A stretch of 64,000 bases of DNA from a bacterium (GTDB lineage Bacteria > ARS69): positions 1 to 64,000 of the forward strand of contig JALGZR010000012.1 in assembly GCA_025774805.1 (NCBI GenBank), given 5' to 3'. This document shows positions 53,239-62,341 of the stretch, piece after piece (position 1 is the first letter of the stretch; each line of letters opens with the position of its first letter). The position numbers were made by a program, and so were the translations under genes. The notes under the pieces are model-generated. The model saw nothing but the letters and a program-made list of their open reading frames with translations. It ran no database searches and had not been told where the DNA came from.

Positions 53239-54942
53239 ATGGACCGCAAATCTTGGCACGAAGCTTACGAACCGGGGGTGCCCCCCTCTCTCGAGTACGA
53301 GGAGATCACCCTTCCGGCCATGCTACGCCGGTCGGCCGGGTCGCACCCGGACGCGGCGGCCGTCCGGTTCATGAACCGGACGATGACGTATCGTCAGCTC
53401 GTGGAGGACGTCGATCGCTTCGCAGCCGGACTCGCATCGCTCGGAGTGACTCCGGGGGCACGGGTGGCGATCCACCTACCGAACCTGCCCCAGACGGTCA
53501 TCTCCGTTCACGCGGCGCTCTCCCTGGGTGCCGTGCCGGTGATGACGAACCCGCTCTACGTGTCCCGCGAGATCGAGCAGCAGTGGAACGACGCCGGGTG
53601 CGTCGTCGCGGTGACCACGGACTTCCTGTTCACGAGTCGGGTCGCGCCGATCCGATCCCGACTTCCCGTGCGCGAGTACGTCATCGCGTCGATCCCCGAG
53701 TATCTCCGCTTTCCCCTGCGGCTCTTGGCCCCTTGGAAGCTGCGGAGATCCGATCCTCCCCTCATCGCCAACGTGCCGGACCAGAGATCGGTCCACCGAT
53801 TCCGACTCCTGCGGGGGGCGCCGTCCGGCACCCGATCCCACCCTCCGCCCGCTCTCGACGATCTGGCGATCCTCCAGTACACGGGAGGAACGACGGGGGT
53901 CGCGAAAGCGGCGATGCTCACCCATCGGAACCTGTCTTTCCAGGTCCAGCAGCTGAGGGCCTGGCTTCCCGGACTCGTGCCCGGAGGAGAGGTCTTCCTC
54001 GGCGCGCTCCCGTTCTTCCACGTGTTCGGGCTCACCGTGGCGCTGAACCTGCCCGTCGCGCTCGCGGCCGAGATGGTGTTGATCCCCAACCCGAGGGACA
54101 TCCCCCGGTTGATCTCGAGCATCAATCGCTACGGTGTTTCGATCTTCCCGACCGTGCCCGCCATGATCGACGGGATCAACCGGAGCCCCAAGGTCGGCTC
54201 GCTGAAGGTCGGCACGTTGAAGATGTGCGTCTCGGGCTCCGCCCCCATGCCCGAGAGCACCCTCCGCCGCTTCGAGGAGCGCACCGGCGGGAAGATCGTC
54301 GAGGGTTACGGCCTCACCGAGACGTCCCCGGTCACCCACGTCAATCCGCAGAACGGCGTCCGCAAGGTCAACACGATCGGTCTGCCCCTGCCCGACACCG
54401 ATTGCCGGATCGTGTCGCTCGAAGACGGGGTCAGCGAGTTGCCGGCGGGCGGAGAGGGGGAGCTCTACATCCGGGGACCGCAGGTGATGGCCGGCTACTG
54501 GAATCGTCCCGACGAGACCGAGCGCGTGTTGCGGGACGGGTGGCTGCGCACCGGCGATCTCGCCGCGCGCGACGAAGAGGGGTACTTCCGGATCTGCGGC
54601 CGCAAGAAGGACATGATCCTCGCGAGCGGGTACAACATCTACCCGGACGAGGTGGACCAAGTCCTCTCTTCCCACCCGGCCGTGCTCGAGTGCGCGACCA
54701 TCGGCGTTCCGGACGAGAGGCGCGGGGAGACGGTGAAGTCCTTCGTCGTTCTCCGATCGGATCGTGAGGCGACCTCCGACGACCTCCGGGAACACTGCCG
54801 CGCGAATCTCGCCGTCTTCAAGGTTCCCCGGGAGATCGAGTTCCGGGACGAGCTGCCCAAGAGCAGCGTGTTGAAGGTCCTCCGGCGGGAGCTGCTGGTG
54901 CAGGAGCTGCGGGCTAGAGGGTTACCTGAACCAGGGCCATGA
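53239..54942 (+). CDS. Long-chain fatty-acid-CoA ligase (FadD-like)
   Basis: The product is 567 residues. It forms acyl-CoA from fatty acid, ATP and CoA through an acyl-adenylate. The P-loop is YTGGTTGVAKAA (214-225); GYGLTETSP, then GWLRTGDLAARDEEGY and GRKKDMI are the later core motifs; the catalytic lysine is K546 in SSVLKVLRREL. All are intact and the length is normal. ATG 53239 has GGGGGTGG upstream. It lies 41 bp after the 1599-residue fusion, the third gene of the operon. Two different acyl-CoA synthetases in one operon suggest a pathway acting on two acids or in two steps. It overlaps the convergent ZIP gene by 29 bp. Confidence 0.92.
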   Translation: MDRKSWHEAYEPGVPPSLEYEEITLPAMLRRSAGSHPDAAAVRFMNRTMTYRQLVEDVDRFAAGLASLGVTPGARVAIHLPNLPQTVISVHAALSLGAVPVMTNPLYVSREIEQQWNDAGCVVAVTTDFLFTSRVAPIRSRLPVREYVIASIPEYLRFPLRLLAPWKLRRSDPPLIANVPDQRSVHRFRLLRGAPSGTRSHPPPALDDLAILQYTGGTTGVAKAAMLTHRNLSFQVQQLRAWLPGLVPGGEVFLGALPFFHVFGLTVALNLPVALAAEMVLIPNPRDIPRLISSINRYGVSIFPTVPAMIDGINRSPKVGSLKVGTLKMCVSGSAPMPESTLRRFEERTGGKIVEGYGLTETSPVTHVNPQNGVRKVNTIGLPLPDTDCRIVSLEDGVSELPAGGEGELYIRGPQVMAGYWNRPDETERVLRDGWLRTGDLAARDEEGYFRICGRKKDMILASGYNIYPDEVDQVLSSHPAVLECATIGVPDERRGETVKSFVVLRSDREATSDDLREHCRANLAVFKVPREIEFRDELPKSSVLKVLRRELLVQELRARGLPEPGP

Positions 54943-55726
54943 CCCCGAAGCCGAGCAGGAACATCCAGGCTATTTGAGCCGGGGACCGCTCCTCGAGCGC
55001 GCTGGGGACGAGCTCGATCAGGACCAGGTACATCATCGCCCCGGCGGCGAAACCCAGGAACGGGAGCATCAACGGCTCGAACAGCCATACGGTGAGCCCC
55101 GCGGGCACGGCCGCGAGGGGCTGCGGCAGGCTCGTGGCGACGGCGAGCACGAAGCACTTGCGCAGCGAGGCCCCCTGAAGGCGAAGCGGAAGAGCGACCG
55201 CGAGCCCCTCGGGGATGTTGTGGAACGCGATGGCGAGCGCGACGTAGTTCCCGAAGCCCGCCGTCGCGGCGAGGTGGGTCTCGGCGCCGTACCCGACTCC
55301 GACCGCGACGCCCTCCGGAATGGAGTGGAACGTCATCGCCAGGAACACGAGGACCTCCGTTCGTCCCCCCACGCGACGGAGAATCGAGCTCTCGGTTCGC
55401 TCCGGGGTGAGGTATCTCTCGACCAGAGCCAGGAAACCGGCCCCGGCCGCCATGCCGGCGAGCACCTTCAGAACGGGGCTGATTGCCGTCGCGTTGTCGC
55501 CCCCCACCGTCAAGGCCGGCAGGAGCAGGTTGTAGACGGAGGCGGAGAACATGAGACCGGACGCGAACGCATAGCCGAGTCCGACCCGTCGTTCGAGATG
55601 GAGACCGGGAAACGCGAGAGGGAGGGCCCCGAGTCCACAGGCGATGCTGGCGACGATGCCCGCGATGAAGGCGCGGAGAACGAAGTCGTACTGGACGTAC
55701 CAGGGAAGGATCCCGCCGCCTTCCAC
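54914..55726 (-). CDS. ZIP-family metal transporter
   Basis: The product is 270 residues with about eight membrane helices. It imports zinc or another divalent metal. The two signature helices contain HSIPEG (134-139) and HNIPEG (169-174), the metal-binding motifs of helices 4 and 5, as in ZupT/GufA proteins. GTG 55726 was chosen for the GGAGGG just upstream; an upstream extension would be Pro-rich and would enter repeat R3. The gene is convergent with fadD and divergent from the C25 protease, with R3 in the gap. Confidence 0.88.
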   Translation of the reverse strand: MEGGGILPWYVQYDFVLRAFIAGIVASIACGLGALPLAFPGLHLERRVGLGYAFASGLMFSASVYNLLLPALTVGGDNATAISPVLKVLAGMAAGAGFLALVERYLTPERTESSILRRVGGRTEVLVFLAMTFHSIPEGVAVGVGYGAETHLAATAGFGNYVALAIAFHNIPEGLAVALPLRLQGASLRKCFVLAVATSLPQPLAAVPAGLTVWLFEPLMLPFLGFAAGAMMYLVLIELVPSALEERSPAQIAWMFLLGFGVMALVQVTL

Positions 55727-55859
55727 GCGAGCCCTCCGGACACGGGGGGGTCCGGGCAATCTAACCCGACTCTCGAACGGGGCCAAGCCCGGATCTGGGG
55801 GTCCTGGGGGCGGATTTCGGGTCGCAGCCGGACCGCCCGAGGCCGGTGGGATCTGGGGG

Positions 55860-56040
55860 CTAGCCTGCATTTCTCACCAGGCTCGTCGCGAGGCTGTGGA
55901 TCGTCGTGTCTGGCGAGGAGATGGGGGGGTTTCACCCAAGGCGGGGCCGTAGCCCCGTCGCAGGGGGGAAGCGCGCCAGCGACGAAGCCAGGCGCGGCGA
56001 GCGGCTGCCGCAGCAGAGGCCGGTGAGATATGCAGGCTAG
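55860..56040. repeat. CTAG-flanked palindromic element, copy R3 (full length)
   Basis: A 173-bp element lies between CTAG at 55860-55863 and CTAG at 56037-56040. It is closely similar to R1 along its whole length, including terminal inverted repeats and the internal hairpin (GGGGC-cgta-GCCCC). Unlike R1, R2 and R4 it lies in a divergent gap and touches no stop codon, so CTAG and not the gene end seems to be the target. Confidence 0.85.
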
Positions 56041-56060
56041 AAGGGGAGTGCCTGGTCCGG

Positions 56061-56066
56061 TATGCT
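56061..56066 (+). promoter_or_regulatory. Candidate -10 box of the C25 peptidase gene
   Basis: GGTATGCTGG just after repeat R3 contains TATGCT. It would start transcription near 56073, about 50 nt before the start codon. No clear -35 box; the upstream region is the end of the repeat. Confidence 0.3.
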
Positions 56067-56123
56067 GGTGCCGTCGCAAGCCCTCACTCCCCGCCGTCAC
56101 GCGGGCGTTCCCGGAGGACGGAC

Positions 56124-58442
56124 ATGTCCAGACTACTTCCCTTCGCGCTCCTGGTACTCCCTCTCATCTTCCCGTTCCCGTCCGGCGCCACCGGCTTCCA
56201 GGCCGGCTCCCTCCAGGAGGGGTATCGGGTGGAAGTGCTGGCTTCCGGCCCCGAGAGGACGGTCCTCCGATTCCAGGTGGGCCAGTTCGACCTGAGCCCC
56301 GTGGAGATCGACGGCGGGGAGTGGTCGATCGTCGACTGGAAGGGCGGCGCGGCGGGGCTAGAGCGGGGCCTTCCGTCCCTTCCCGCGTTCCACGAGTCGA
56401 TCGTCCTGCCGGACGACGCCCGCATGGAGCTCCGGGTGCTGTCGGCGGAGTTCCAGGACTTCCAGGGCGTCCGGATCGCTCCCTCCAAGGGCCTGTTCAC
56501 GCGGGACATCCTGCCGTCGGACGTCCCGTACGAGTTCTCCGAATTCTACAACGGGAACGACTGGTATCCCGCAGAGCTGGCGTCCCTCGGAGCGCCCTAC
56601 ATCCTGCGGGACGTGCGCGGCGCCGTCACCTCGGTGAACGCGTTCCAGTGGAACCCGGCATTGGAGACGCTTCGCGTCTATACCCGCGTGGACGTCGAGA
56701 TCCGGGCCGCGGGACCGGGTGAGATCAACGTGCTCACCCATCGCCCCGACCGGCGGGTCCGCGAGTTCGAGGAGATCTACGCGCGGCACTTCCTGAACTA
56801 CGGGGGCGGCCTCCGCTACTCGCCGGTAGTCGAGGCGGGCACCGTGCTCGTGATCGCCTACGACTCGTTCGCCCCCGCGACTCAGCCTCTGGTGGACTGG
56901 AAGAACGAGATGGGCCTGCCCACTCGGCTGGCGCTGAAGTCCGAGGTCGGGACCACGGCAAACGACTTCAAGGCCTACATCCAGGACGCCTACGACAACG
57001 AGGGGGTCTGCTACATCATCCTCGTGGGAGACGCCGCCCAAATCCCGTACTTCTTGAACGACGGCGGCGCCGCCGATCCGATGATGACGCTTCTCGCGGG
57101 AGGGGACAGCTACCCGGACGCCTTCATCGGTCGCATCTCGGCCGAGACGCCGAGTCAGGTCGAGACGCAGGTGGAGCGGATCGTCGAATACGAGCGGGAT
57201 CCCGACCCCGCCGGCACGTGGTACTCCAAGGGGATCGCGATCGCGTCGAACGAGGGAGCCGGCATCGGAGACGATGGAGAAGCGGACTGGCAGCACGCCC
57301 GGAACTATCGGGCGGACCTCCTCGCGTTCACCTACACGACGGTCGACGAGCTGTACGACGGTTCGCACGGGGGCGATCCCACGGGCAACGGAGGAGGCGG
57401 CGATGCCGCTGGCAATCCGACCCCGTCCATGGTCGCGGATCGGGTCAATGCGGGCCGGAGCTTCATCGGCTACACCGGCCACGGATCCTCGTCGGCCTGG
57501 TCGACCTCCGGATTTTCGAGCGCCAACGTCAATGCCCTGGTCAACGACAACCAGCTTCCGGCGATCATCAGCGTGGCCTGCGTGAACGGACTGTTCACGA
57601 GCGGGACCTGCTTCGCGGAGGCGTGGCTCCGCGCCACCCACTCCGGGGAGCCCACGGGAGCGGTGGCCTGCTACATGTCGACGGTGAATCAGGGCTGGGC
57701 GCCACCGATGCGCGCGCAGGACGAGTTGGTCGACCTCCTCTGCGGCGAGGCGATGCGAACCTGGGGCGGGCTCTGCTTCAACGGCTCCTGCGACATGATC
57801 GACCACTACGGCTCGGCCGGCATCTCCGAGTTCAAGAACTGGACGATCTTCGGGGATCCGAGCCTGCAGATGCGCACGGCCACTCCCCTGCCCCTCGCCG
57901 TCAGCCACTCGGGAACGGTGGATCCCGCGGCGGGCGAGTTCGAGGTCACGACGGAGCCCGGGGCCCTTGCCGCGCTCAGTGACGAGGGCGTGCTCATCGG
58001 CTCGGCGTACGCCGACGAGCTCGGCATCGCGCTCATCATGTTCGACCCGCAGGACATGGCCGGTCGATCCGAGGTCACGCTCACGGTCACCGCGTTCAAC
58101 TGCGTGCCGAACTCGAGCACGGTTCCGGTGGGAACGAGCACGACGTCCGTGCCGGCGGTGGCGGGTGTCGTGTCGCTCGAGCAGAACCTCCCCAACCCCT
58201 TCGCCCGATCGACCCGAATCGCGTTCTCCATTGCGGGCGACGCGGCCGTTCGGCTCGAGATCTACGACGTGGCCGGCCGCCGCGTCCGGACTCTGGAGAA
58301 CGGACTCCTTCCGGCCGGAATCCACGACGTGACGTGGGACGGCACCGACGACGCCGGTCACCGGCTGGCGGCGGGCAGCTACTTCTACCGTCTCGTTACG
58401 AACGAGAGAGTGGAGACGAAACGGATGGTGCGTCTCCGCTGA
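56124..58442 (+). CDS. Gingipain-like (C25) exported cysteine peptidase with sorting domain
   Basis: The product is 772 residues. ATG 56124 has GGAGG upstream; signal peptide about 1-22. Residues 30-210 are a propeptide-like beta domain. Residues about 235-600 are the caspase-like C25 fold: VLVIAYDSF, CYIILVGDAAQIPYF, YPDAFIGRISAETPSQVETQV, catalytic H453 in GYTGHGSSSAW and catalytic C486 in IISVACVNG. An Ig-like region (640-690) follows. The last 85 residues are the FlgD/Por-type sorting domain (NLPNPFARSTRIAF; YDVAGRRVRTL; WDGTDDAG; SYFYRL; MVRLR end), as in gingipains themselves. Catalytic residues are intact. Confidence 0.92.
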   Translation: MSRLLPFALLVLPLIFPFPSGATGFQAGSLQEGYRVEVLASGPERTVLRFQVGQFDLSPVEIDGGEWSIVDWKGGAAGLERGLPSLPAFHESIVLPDDARMELRVLSAEFQDFQGVRIAPSKGLFTRDILPSDVPYEFSEFYNGNDWYPAELASLGAPYILRDVRGAVTSVNAFQWNPALETLRVYTRVDVEIRAAGPGEINVLTHRPDRRVREFEEIYARHFLNYGGGLRYSPVVEAGTVLVIAYDSFAPATQPLVDWKNEMGLPTRLALKSEVGTTANDFKAYIQDAYDNEGVCYIILVGDAAQIPYFLNDGGAADPMMTLLAGGDSYPDAFIGRISAETPSQVETQVERIVEYERDPDPAGTWYSKGIAIASNEGAGIGDDGEADWQHARNYRADLLAFTYTTVDELYDGSHGGDPTGNGGGGDAAGNPTPSMVADRVNAGRSFIGYTGHGSSSAWSTSGFSSANVNALVNDNQLPAIISVACVNGLFTSGTCFAEAWLRATHSGEPTGAVACYMSTVNQGWAPPMRAQDELVDLLCGEAMRTWGGLCFNGSCDMIDHYGSAGISEFKNWTIFGDPSLQMRTATPLPLAVSHSGTVDPAAGEFEVTTEPGALAALSDEGVLIGSAYADELGIALIMFDPQDMAGRSEVTLTVTAFNCVPNSSTVPVGTSTTSVPAVAGVVSLEQNLPNPFARSTRIAFSIAGDAAVRLEIYDVAGRRVRTLENGLLPAGIHDVTWDGTDDAGHRLAAGSYFYRLVTNERVETKRMVRLR

Positions 58443-58470
58443 GACCCCGCTCTCCGGCATCACCCCGGGG

Positions 58471-58501
58471 GGGGCGGATCGGTCCGAGACCGGTCCGCCC
58501 C
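58471..58501 (+). terminator. Long GC hairpin after the C25 peptidase gene
   Basis: GGGGCGGA (58471-58478) pairs with TCCGCCCC (58494-58501), and CGGTC (58480-58484) with GACCG (58488-58492) around loop CGA. The stem is strong, but no T-tract follows. Confidence 0.6.
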
Positions 58502-58878
58502 GTCCAACGAAGGGCCGGCCGGGAACTCCCGGCGAGGCGAGACCGTTCCCAGGCATCCCGCCAGGGTTCCGAATCCTCGCGGGAAGCTCGCCGTCTCGCC
58601 TCGGGAGGGGCTGGCCCGCATTTCTCCACAGCCATGCGGCGAGCCGGGGGAGAAACACGGGCCGGACCGACGAGAGGAGACCGGGCGGCGGTGGTTGGAT
58701 CGCCGGACTAGCCCGGACTATTCATGAAGGGCCGTCGCGAGATCGTGGAGACGCCCACCGGACGGGCACCCGCAGGGGCTCGAACCCGAGTCGTATCTGA
58801 ACGATACGTCGCAGGGTGCGTGATGGTGGTTTCATTGGGGTCTCTCCACCGTTCGAGACCGCGGAGAAGGAGCATCGA
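58502..58878. other. Intergenic region rich in inverted repeats, no gene
   Basis: It contains an 11-bp inverted repeat, CGAGGCGAGAC (58533-58543) with GTCTCGCCTCG (58593-58603). A diverged CTAG-family palindrome lies at 58611-58664 (GGCCCGCATTTCTCC and GGAGAAACACGGGCC). A CTAG at 58708-58711 is followed by CCCGGACTATTCATGAAG, and a hairpin CGTATC-TGAAC-GATACG lies at 58792-58808. No coding frame is convincing. AAGGAGCATC before 58879 serves the next gene. Confidence 0.5.
58611..58664. repeat. Short diverged CTAG-family palindrome, copy R7
   Basis: The ends GGCCCGCATTTCTCC and GGAGAAACACGGGCC are imperfect inverted repeats related to the termini of R1-R3, with about 20 bp between them. The flanks are CTGG and CCGG-like instead of CTAG, suggesting an old, decayed copy. 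Confidence 0.5.
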
Positions 58879-59820
58879 ATGAGTCGGTCTCTTGCACGCG
58901 CCTTTCAGAGCCACCCTGGAGCGGTCCTCACGCTGGTTCTCGCCCTGGCCGCTCTCGTGGCACCTCCCACCGCGAGAGCCCAGATCGGAGCCCTTCCGGT
59001 CCCCACCGACGAGGACTTCGAAGACGATCTCGAGATCTACGTCCCGCGACTCGTCATGGGCATCACGGGCCACAGCACCGTGGGGGCCACTGCGATGGAC
59101 GACCTCAACGACTCCGTCGAGAGCTTGAACGCGAAGATCGCCGAGCAGGGGACTTCCGGCGTCGAGTACGGGAAGTTCAATGCGGGCCCCTCCTTCGGCG
59201 TCGGGCTCCGGGCCCTGATCTTCCGAAAGGTCATCCTCACGACGGAGTTCGAGCGCTTCTTCCGGATGGACGAGGTCGGAGGCTTCACTCAGCAGTCGGA
59301 GATCACCATTCCGGCCAGCGTGTACACGGTGACGGCGGGATGGAACTTCCTGAACGAGCCCCACCGTCGCTTCGGCTTCGGGGCGGGAATCGCCCACTGG
59401 ACGGCGGAGGGCGAACAGGTCTTTCTGGAGAACGAGGAGGAGATCGGGAAGCTCACCTTCGAGGGTTCGTCTTTCGGGCACCAGTACTTCACGTACCTCG
59501 AGATGCCCCTCACCGAGCGGCTCTACGTGCACGGGGTGATGGGCTGGCGATTCGCCAAGATCGACGATCTGGACTTCGCCGGCGTGGAGACTCTGGATCC
59601 TCGGATCACCGACAGCGATTACGTCGATCGCTTCGTGTGGAACACGTTCCCCGACGTTCCCCCGCCCCCTCCGCCGGAGGAGAACGGAGAAGAGGAGGAG
59701 CCGGAGTTCGTGCCGCAGATCCTGCAGCGCTTCGACGACGGGGGCAACTCGCTGGACTACTCCGGCTTTTACGGCCGCATGGGATTCACGATCTACTGGA
59801 ATCCGCCGGACCGCTTCTGA
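58879..59820 (+). CDS. Outer-membrane beta-barrel protein
   Basis: The product is 313 residues. ATG 58879 has AAGGAG upstream, and the signal peptide ends ARAQ near residue 35. The mature part alternates hydrophobic and polar residues in strands (GPSFGVGLRALIFRKVILTTEFERFF; SVYTVTAGWNF; FTYLEMPLTERLYVHGVMGWRF). It has a Pro/Glu-rich extracellular-type loop (PPPPPPEENGEEEEPEF) near 256-275 and ends in an aromatic residue (F). It is probably an 8-10-strand barrel of the outer membrane; function unknown. Confidence 0.75.
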   Translation: MSRSLARAFQSHPGAVLTLVLALAALVAPPTARAQIGALPVPTDEDFEDDLEIYVPRLVMGITGHSTVGATAMDDLNDSVESLNAKIAEQGTSGVEYGKFNAGPSFGVGLRALIFRKVILTTEFERFFRMDEVGGFTQQSEITIPASVYTVTAGWNFLNEPHRRFGFGAGIAHWTAEGEQVFLENEEEIGKLTFEGSSFGHQYFTYLEMPLTERLYVHGVMGWRFAKIDDLDFAGVETLDPRITDSDYVDRFVWNTFPDVPPPPPPEENGEEEEPEFVPQILQRFDDGGNSLDYSGFYGRMGFTIYWNPPDRF

Positions 59821-59870
59821 CAGACCGCCTCTGACGGGCGCGGCATCGCTCCCGGAGCTCCCGAGGACCC

Positions 59871-61154
59871 CTATGGGGTCCCCGTCTCGATCTCCGCGTC
59901 CTCGAGATCGGGATAGAGGGGATACTCGGCCGCCAGAGCCTCCACCTCCCCCTTCAGCGACGCCTTCACGCCCTCGTCCTCGGCGAGATTCTCGAGCGTT
60001 CGTCCGATGAGCGACGCGATCCGCCGCATCGCCTTCGGGCCCATGCCGCGCGATGTGATCGCCGGAGTGCCGACCCGGATGCCGCTCGTGATGGTCGGCT
60101 TCTTGGTGTCGAACGGGATCGCGTTCTTGTTCACCGTGATCCCGACCTCGTTCAAGAGCCGTTCGGCCTTCTTTCCCGAGATCCCCTTCGGAGTCATGTC
60201 CACGAGCATGAGGTGATTGTCGGTTCCGCCGGAGACGAGGCGAAAGCCTTCCTCGATCAGGGCCTCGGCGAGGACGTGCGCGTTCTCCACGATCTTCGCC
60301 GCGTAATCCCGGAACCCCGGGTGGAGCGCCTCTCCGAAGCAGACCGCCTTCGCGGCGATGACGTGGCAGAGGGGCCCGCCCTGCATCCCGGGAAAGTTCG
60401 TCTTGTCGATCCGTTGGGAAAGGTCCTCCGTGCAGAGGATGAATCCCGAGCGGGGTCCGCGAAGCGTCTTGTGCGTGGTGGAGGTCACGACGTCGGAGTG
60501 CGGCACGGGGGAGTCGTGCACGCCGCCCGCCACCAACCCGGCGAAGTGCGCCATATCGGTCAAGAAGTAGGCGCCGATCTCGTGGGCGATCTCCCGGAAG
60601 GCGGGGAAGTCCCAGGCCCGGGGATAGGCGCTCCCTCCGGCGACGACCATCTTCGGCCGGTGCTCTCGGGCGAGATCTCTCACCCGATCGAGATCGATGC
60701 GCTCCGTTTCCCGGTCGACCTCGTAGTGGACCACGTTGAAGAACCGCCCCGAGAAGTTGGCCGGATGACCGTGCGTGAGGTGGCCACCGTGGGCGAGCGA
60801 GAGCCCGAGCAGCCCGTCGCCCGGCTCGAGCAGGGAAAAGTAGGCGGTCAGGTTCGCGGTGGACCCGGAGTGAGCCTGCACGTTCGCGTGCTCGGCTCCG
60901 AAGAGCTCCTTGGCGCGCTCGATGGCCAAAGTCTCCGTCTTGTCGACCTCGGAGCAACCGCCGTAGTAGCGGCGACGGGGATACCCCTCGGCGTACTTGT
61001 TCGTGAGCGGAGAGCCGACCGTCTCCAGCACGGCCCGACTGACGAAGTTCTCGGACGCGATGAGCTCGATCCCTTCGTTTTGACGGCGGACCTCCCCCTG
61101 GACCGCCTCGTACACGGCACGGTCCGTCTTCCTGAGCGACTCGAACTTGGACAT
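59871..61154 (-). CDS. glyA: Serine hydroxymethyltransferase
   Basis: The product is 427 residues. It converts serine and tetrahydrofolate to glycine and 5,10-methylene-tetrahydrofolate, supplying glycine and C1 units for purine synthesis. Family blocks are complete: [39 protein letters not shown], and the PLP lysine K229 in [17 protein letters not shown] 61154 has AGAGGT upstream. It starts 12 bp after the phosphatase gene and is the last gene of the purD operon. This links glycine supply to the PurD step, which consumes glycine. Confidence 0.97.
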   Translation of the reverse strand: MSKFESLRKTDRAVYEAVQGEVRRQNEGIELIASENFVSRAVLETVGSPLTNKYAEGYPRRRYYGGCSEVDKTETLAIERAKELFGAEHANVQAHSGSTANLTAYFSLLEPGDGLLGLSLAHGGHLTHGHPANFSGRFFNVVHYEVDRETERIDLDRVRDLAREHRPKMVVAGGSAYPRAWDFPAFREIAHEIGAYFLTDMAHFAGLVAGGVHDSPVPHSDVVTSTTHKTLRGPRSGFILCTEDLSQRIDKTNFPGMQGGPLCHVIAAKAVCFGEALHPGFRDYAAKIVENAHVLAEALIEEGFRLVSGGTDNHLMLVDMTPKGISGKKAERLLNEVGITVNKNAIPFDTKKPTITSGIRVGTPAITSRGMGPKAMRRIASLIGRTLENLAEDEGVKASLKGEVEALAAEYPLYPDLEDAEIETGTP

Positions 61155-61166
61155 GTCGACCTCTTT

Positions 61167-61655
61167 CTAAGAGTGATCCGCGTCTCCGGCGGCCATCTCG
61201 AGAATACGGGGGATACCCTCGCGAAACAGGGCCTCGATCTTCGCGAACGTGCGACGGTACGAATCGACGTTGCCGCCGAGAGGATCGGCGACGCTCGCCT
61301 CGGAGCCCTCTCTCCCCGCGAGGGCCCCCAGAAGCCGTGTCTTCGTGTCGGCGGCGGGCGAGAGTCCGAGGACGCCCGAGCGGTGACCCGGCTCCATCAC
61401 CAGCACCAGATCGGCCTCGTCGATCCGGTCCGCAGTGAGGCTCCGGCTCTGGAAGCCCTCGAGATCGAGGCCGTTCTCCCGCGCGATCTCGAGGGCGCCC
61501 GGAGAGGCGAGACCCCCCTCCCTCGCCTGGATGCCGGCGGACGAGAACTCGAACCCGCCTTCCCCCTCGCGCTCGACGAATCCCCTCGCGATCGCCTCCG
61601 CGAGAGGACTCCGGCAGGTGTTTCCGGTACACACGAACAGAACGCGAAACGGCAT
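61167..61655 (-). CDS. Low-molecular-weight phosphatase, arginine-phosphatase (YwlE) type
   Basis: The product is 162 residues. The phosphate loop is C9-T-G-N-T-C-R15-S and the general acid lies in ADPLGG. In this family an Ile at the fifth loop position marks tyrosine phosphatases, while Thr (here T13) marks YwlE-type protein-arginine phosphatases such as that of Bacillus, which reverses McsB marking. The subtype is inferred from that residue. ATG 61655 has GAGGTG upstream. In many bacteria this gene sits between tsaC/ywlC and glyA, as here. Confidence 0.85.
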   Translation of the reverse strand: MPFRVLFVCTGNTCRSPLAEAIARGFVEREGEGGFEFSSAGIQAREGGLASPGALEIARENGLDLEGFQSRSLTADRIDEADLVLVMEPGHRSGVLGLSPAADTKTRLLGALAGREGSEASVADPLGGNVDSYRRTFAKIEALFREGIPRILEMAAGDADHS

Positions 61656-61672
61656 GGACACCTCGGGCGGGT

Positions 61673-62341
61673 TCAGCGGGACTCGAATTGACGAAGGGCG
61701 GGGACGACCGCTCCCCGGCGCAAGATCTCGGCGTGGGGCCCCGTGCAATCGACGATCGTGGAGGGAACGGAAGCCGGCGCCGGTCCGCCGTCGAGAACGA
61801 GGTCGACTCCGTTCCCGAAGATCTCGAGAACCTCCGCCGCCGAAGCCGCCGGCCTCTCTCCCGACAGGTTCGCGCTCGGGGCCGCGAACGGCCCTCGGAC
61901 CGCGGCGAGCAGGTCGAGAAGAAGGTCATCGCCGGGGATCCGGACCGCGACCGTGCGCCGCGCGGCGACGACCTCGGTCGGAAGGTCCTCCTCGGCGGGA
62001 AGGACGAGCGTAAGTGGGCCGGGCCAATGCGCCGATCCGAGGCGGCGGGCGACCGGGGTGAGGTGGGACGTCACCGCCCGCACTTCGATCCACGACGCGG
62101 CCAGGAGGACGAACGGCTTCGCCTTCGGCCGCTCCTTCAGTTCGACAAGGCGGCGGAGCGCGTCGGGGCAATTCACGCTGGCCAGGAGACCGTAGGTGGT
62201 GTCGGTCCGGCCGGCGACGATCCCACCCCTCTGGAGGAGGAGGGCGATACGGTGCAGGACCCCCGGGTCCGGGGCGGAGTGATCGACGGACACGACCTCG
62301 GGGGAGTCGCTACTTGGCTGCGAGCTCGGTCTTGTACTCAT
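61673..62341 (-). CDS. tsaC: Threonylcarbamoyl-AMP synthase (Sua5/YrdC/YwlC family)
   Basis: The product is 222 residues. It makes threonylcarbamoyl-AMP from Thr, bicarbonate and ATP for t6A37 in tRNA. Motifs: GGIVAGRTDTTYGLLA, KERPKAKPFVLL, HWPGPLTLVLPA, and VAVRIPGDD and PFAAPSANLSGE. It lacks the extra C-terminal Sua5 domain. ATG 62341 lies within the end of purE (32-bp overlap) and has GAGG upstream. GTG 62293 with CCGAGG upstream is a plausible alternative start that avoids the overlap. It is the third gene of the operon. Confidence 0.93.
   Translation of the reverse strand: MSTRPSSQPSSDSPEVVSVDHSAPDPGVLHRIALLLQRGGIVAGRTDTTYGLLASVNCPDALRRLVELKERPKAKPFVLLAASWIEVRAVTSHLTPVARRLGSAHWPGPLTLVLPAEEDLPTEVVAARRTVAVRIPGDDLLLDLLAAVRGPFAAPSANLSGERPAASAAEVLEIFGNGVDLVLDGGPAPASVPSTIVDCTGPHAEILRRGAVVPALRQFESR

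Noticed and set aside
58741-58830. T-arm-like sequence on the minus strand (GGGTTCGAGCCCC) suggesting a tRNA
   Set aside because: No matching acceptor stem, D-arm or anticodon arm can be drawn around it; only a short hairpin next to it is stable.
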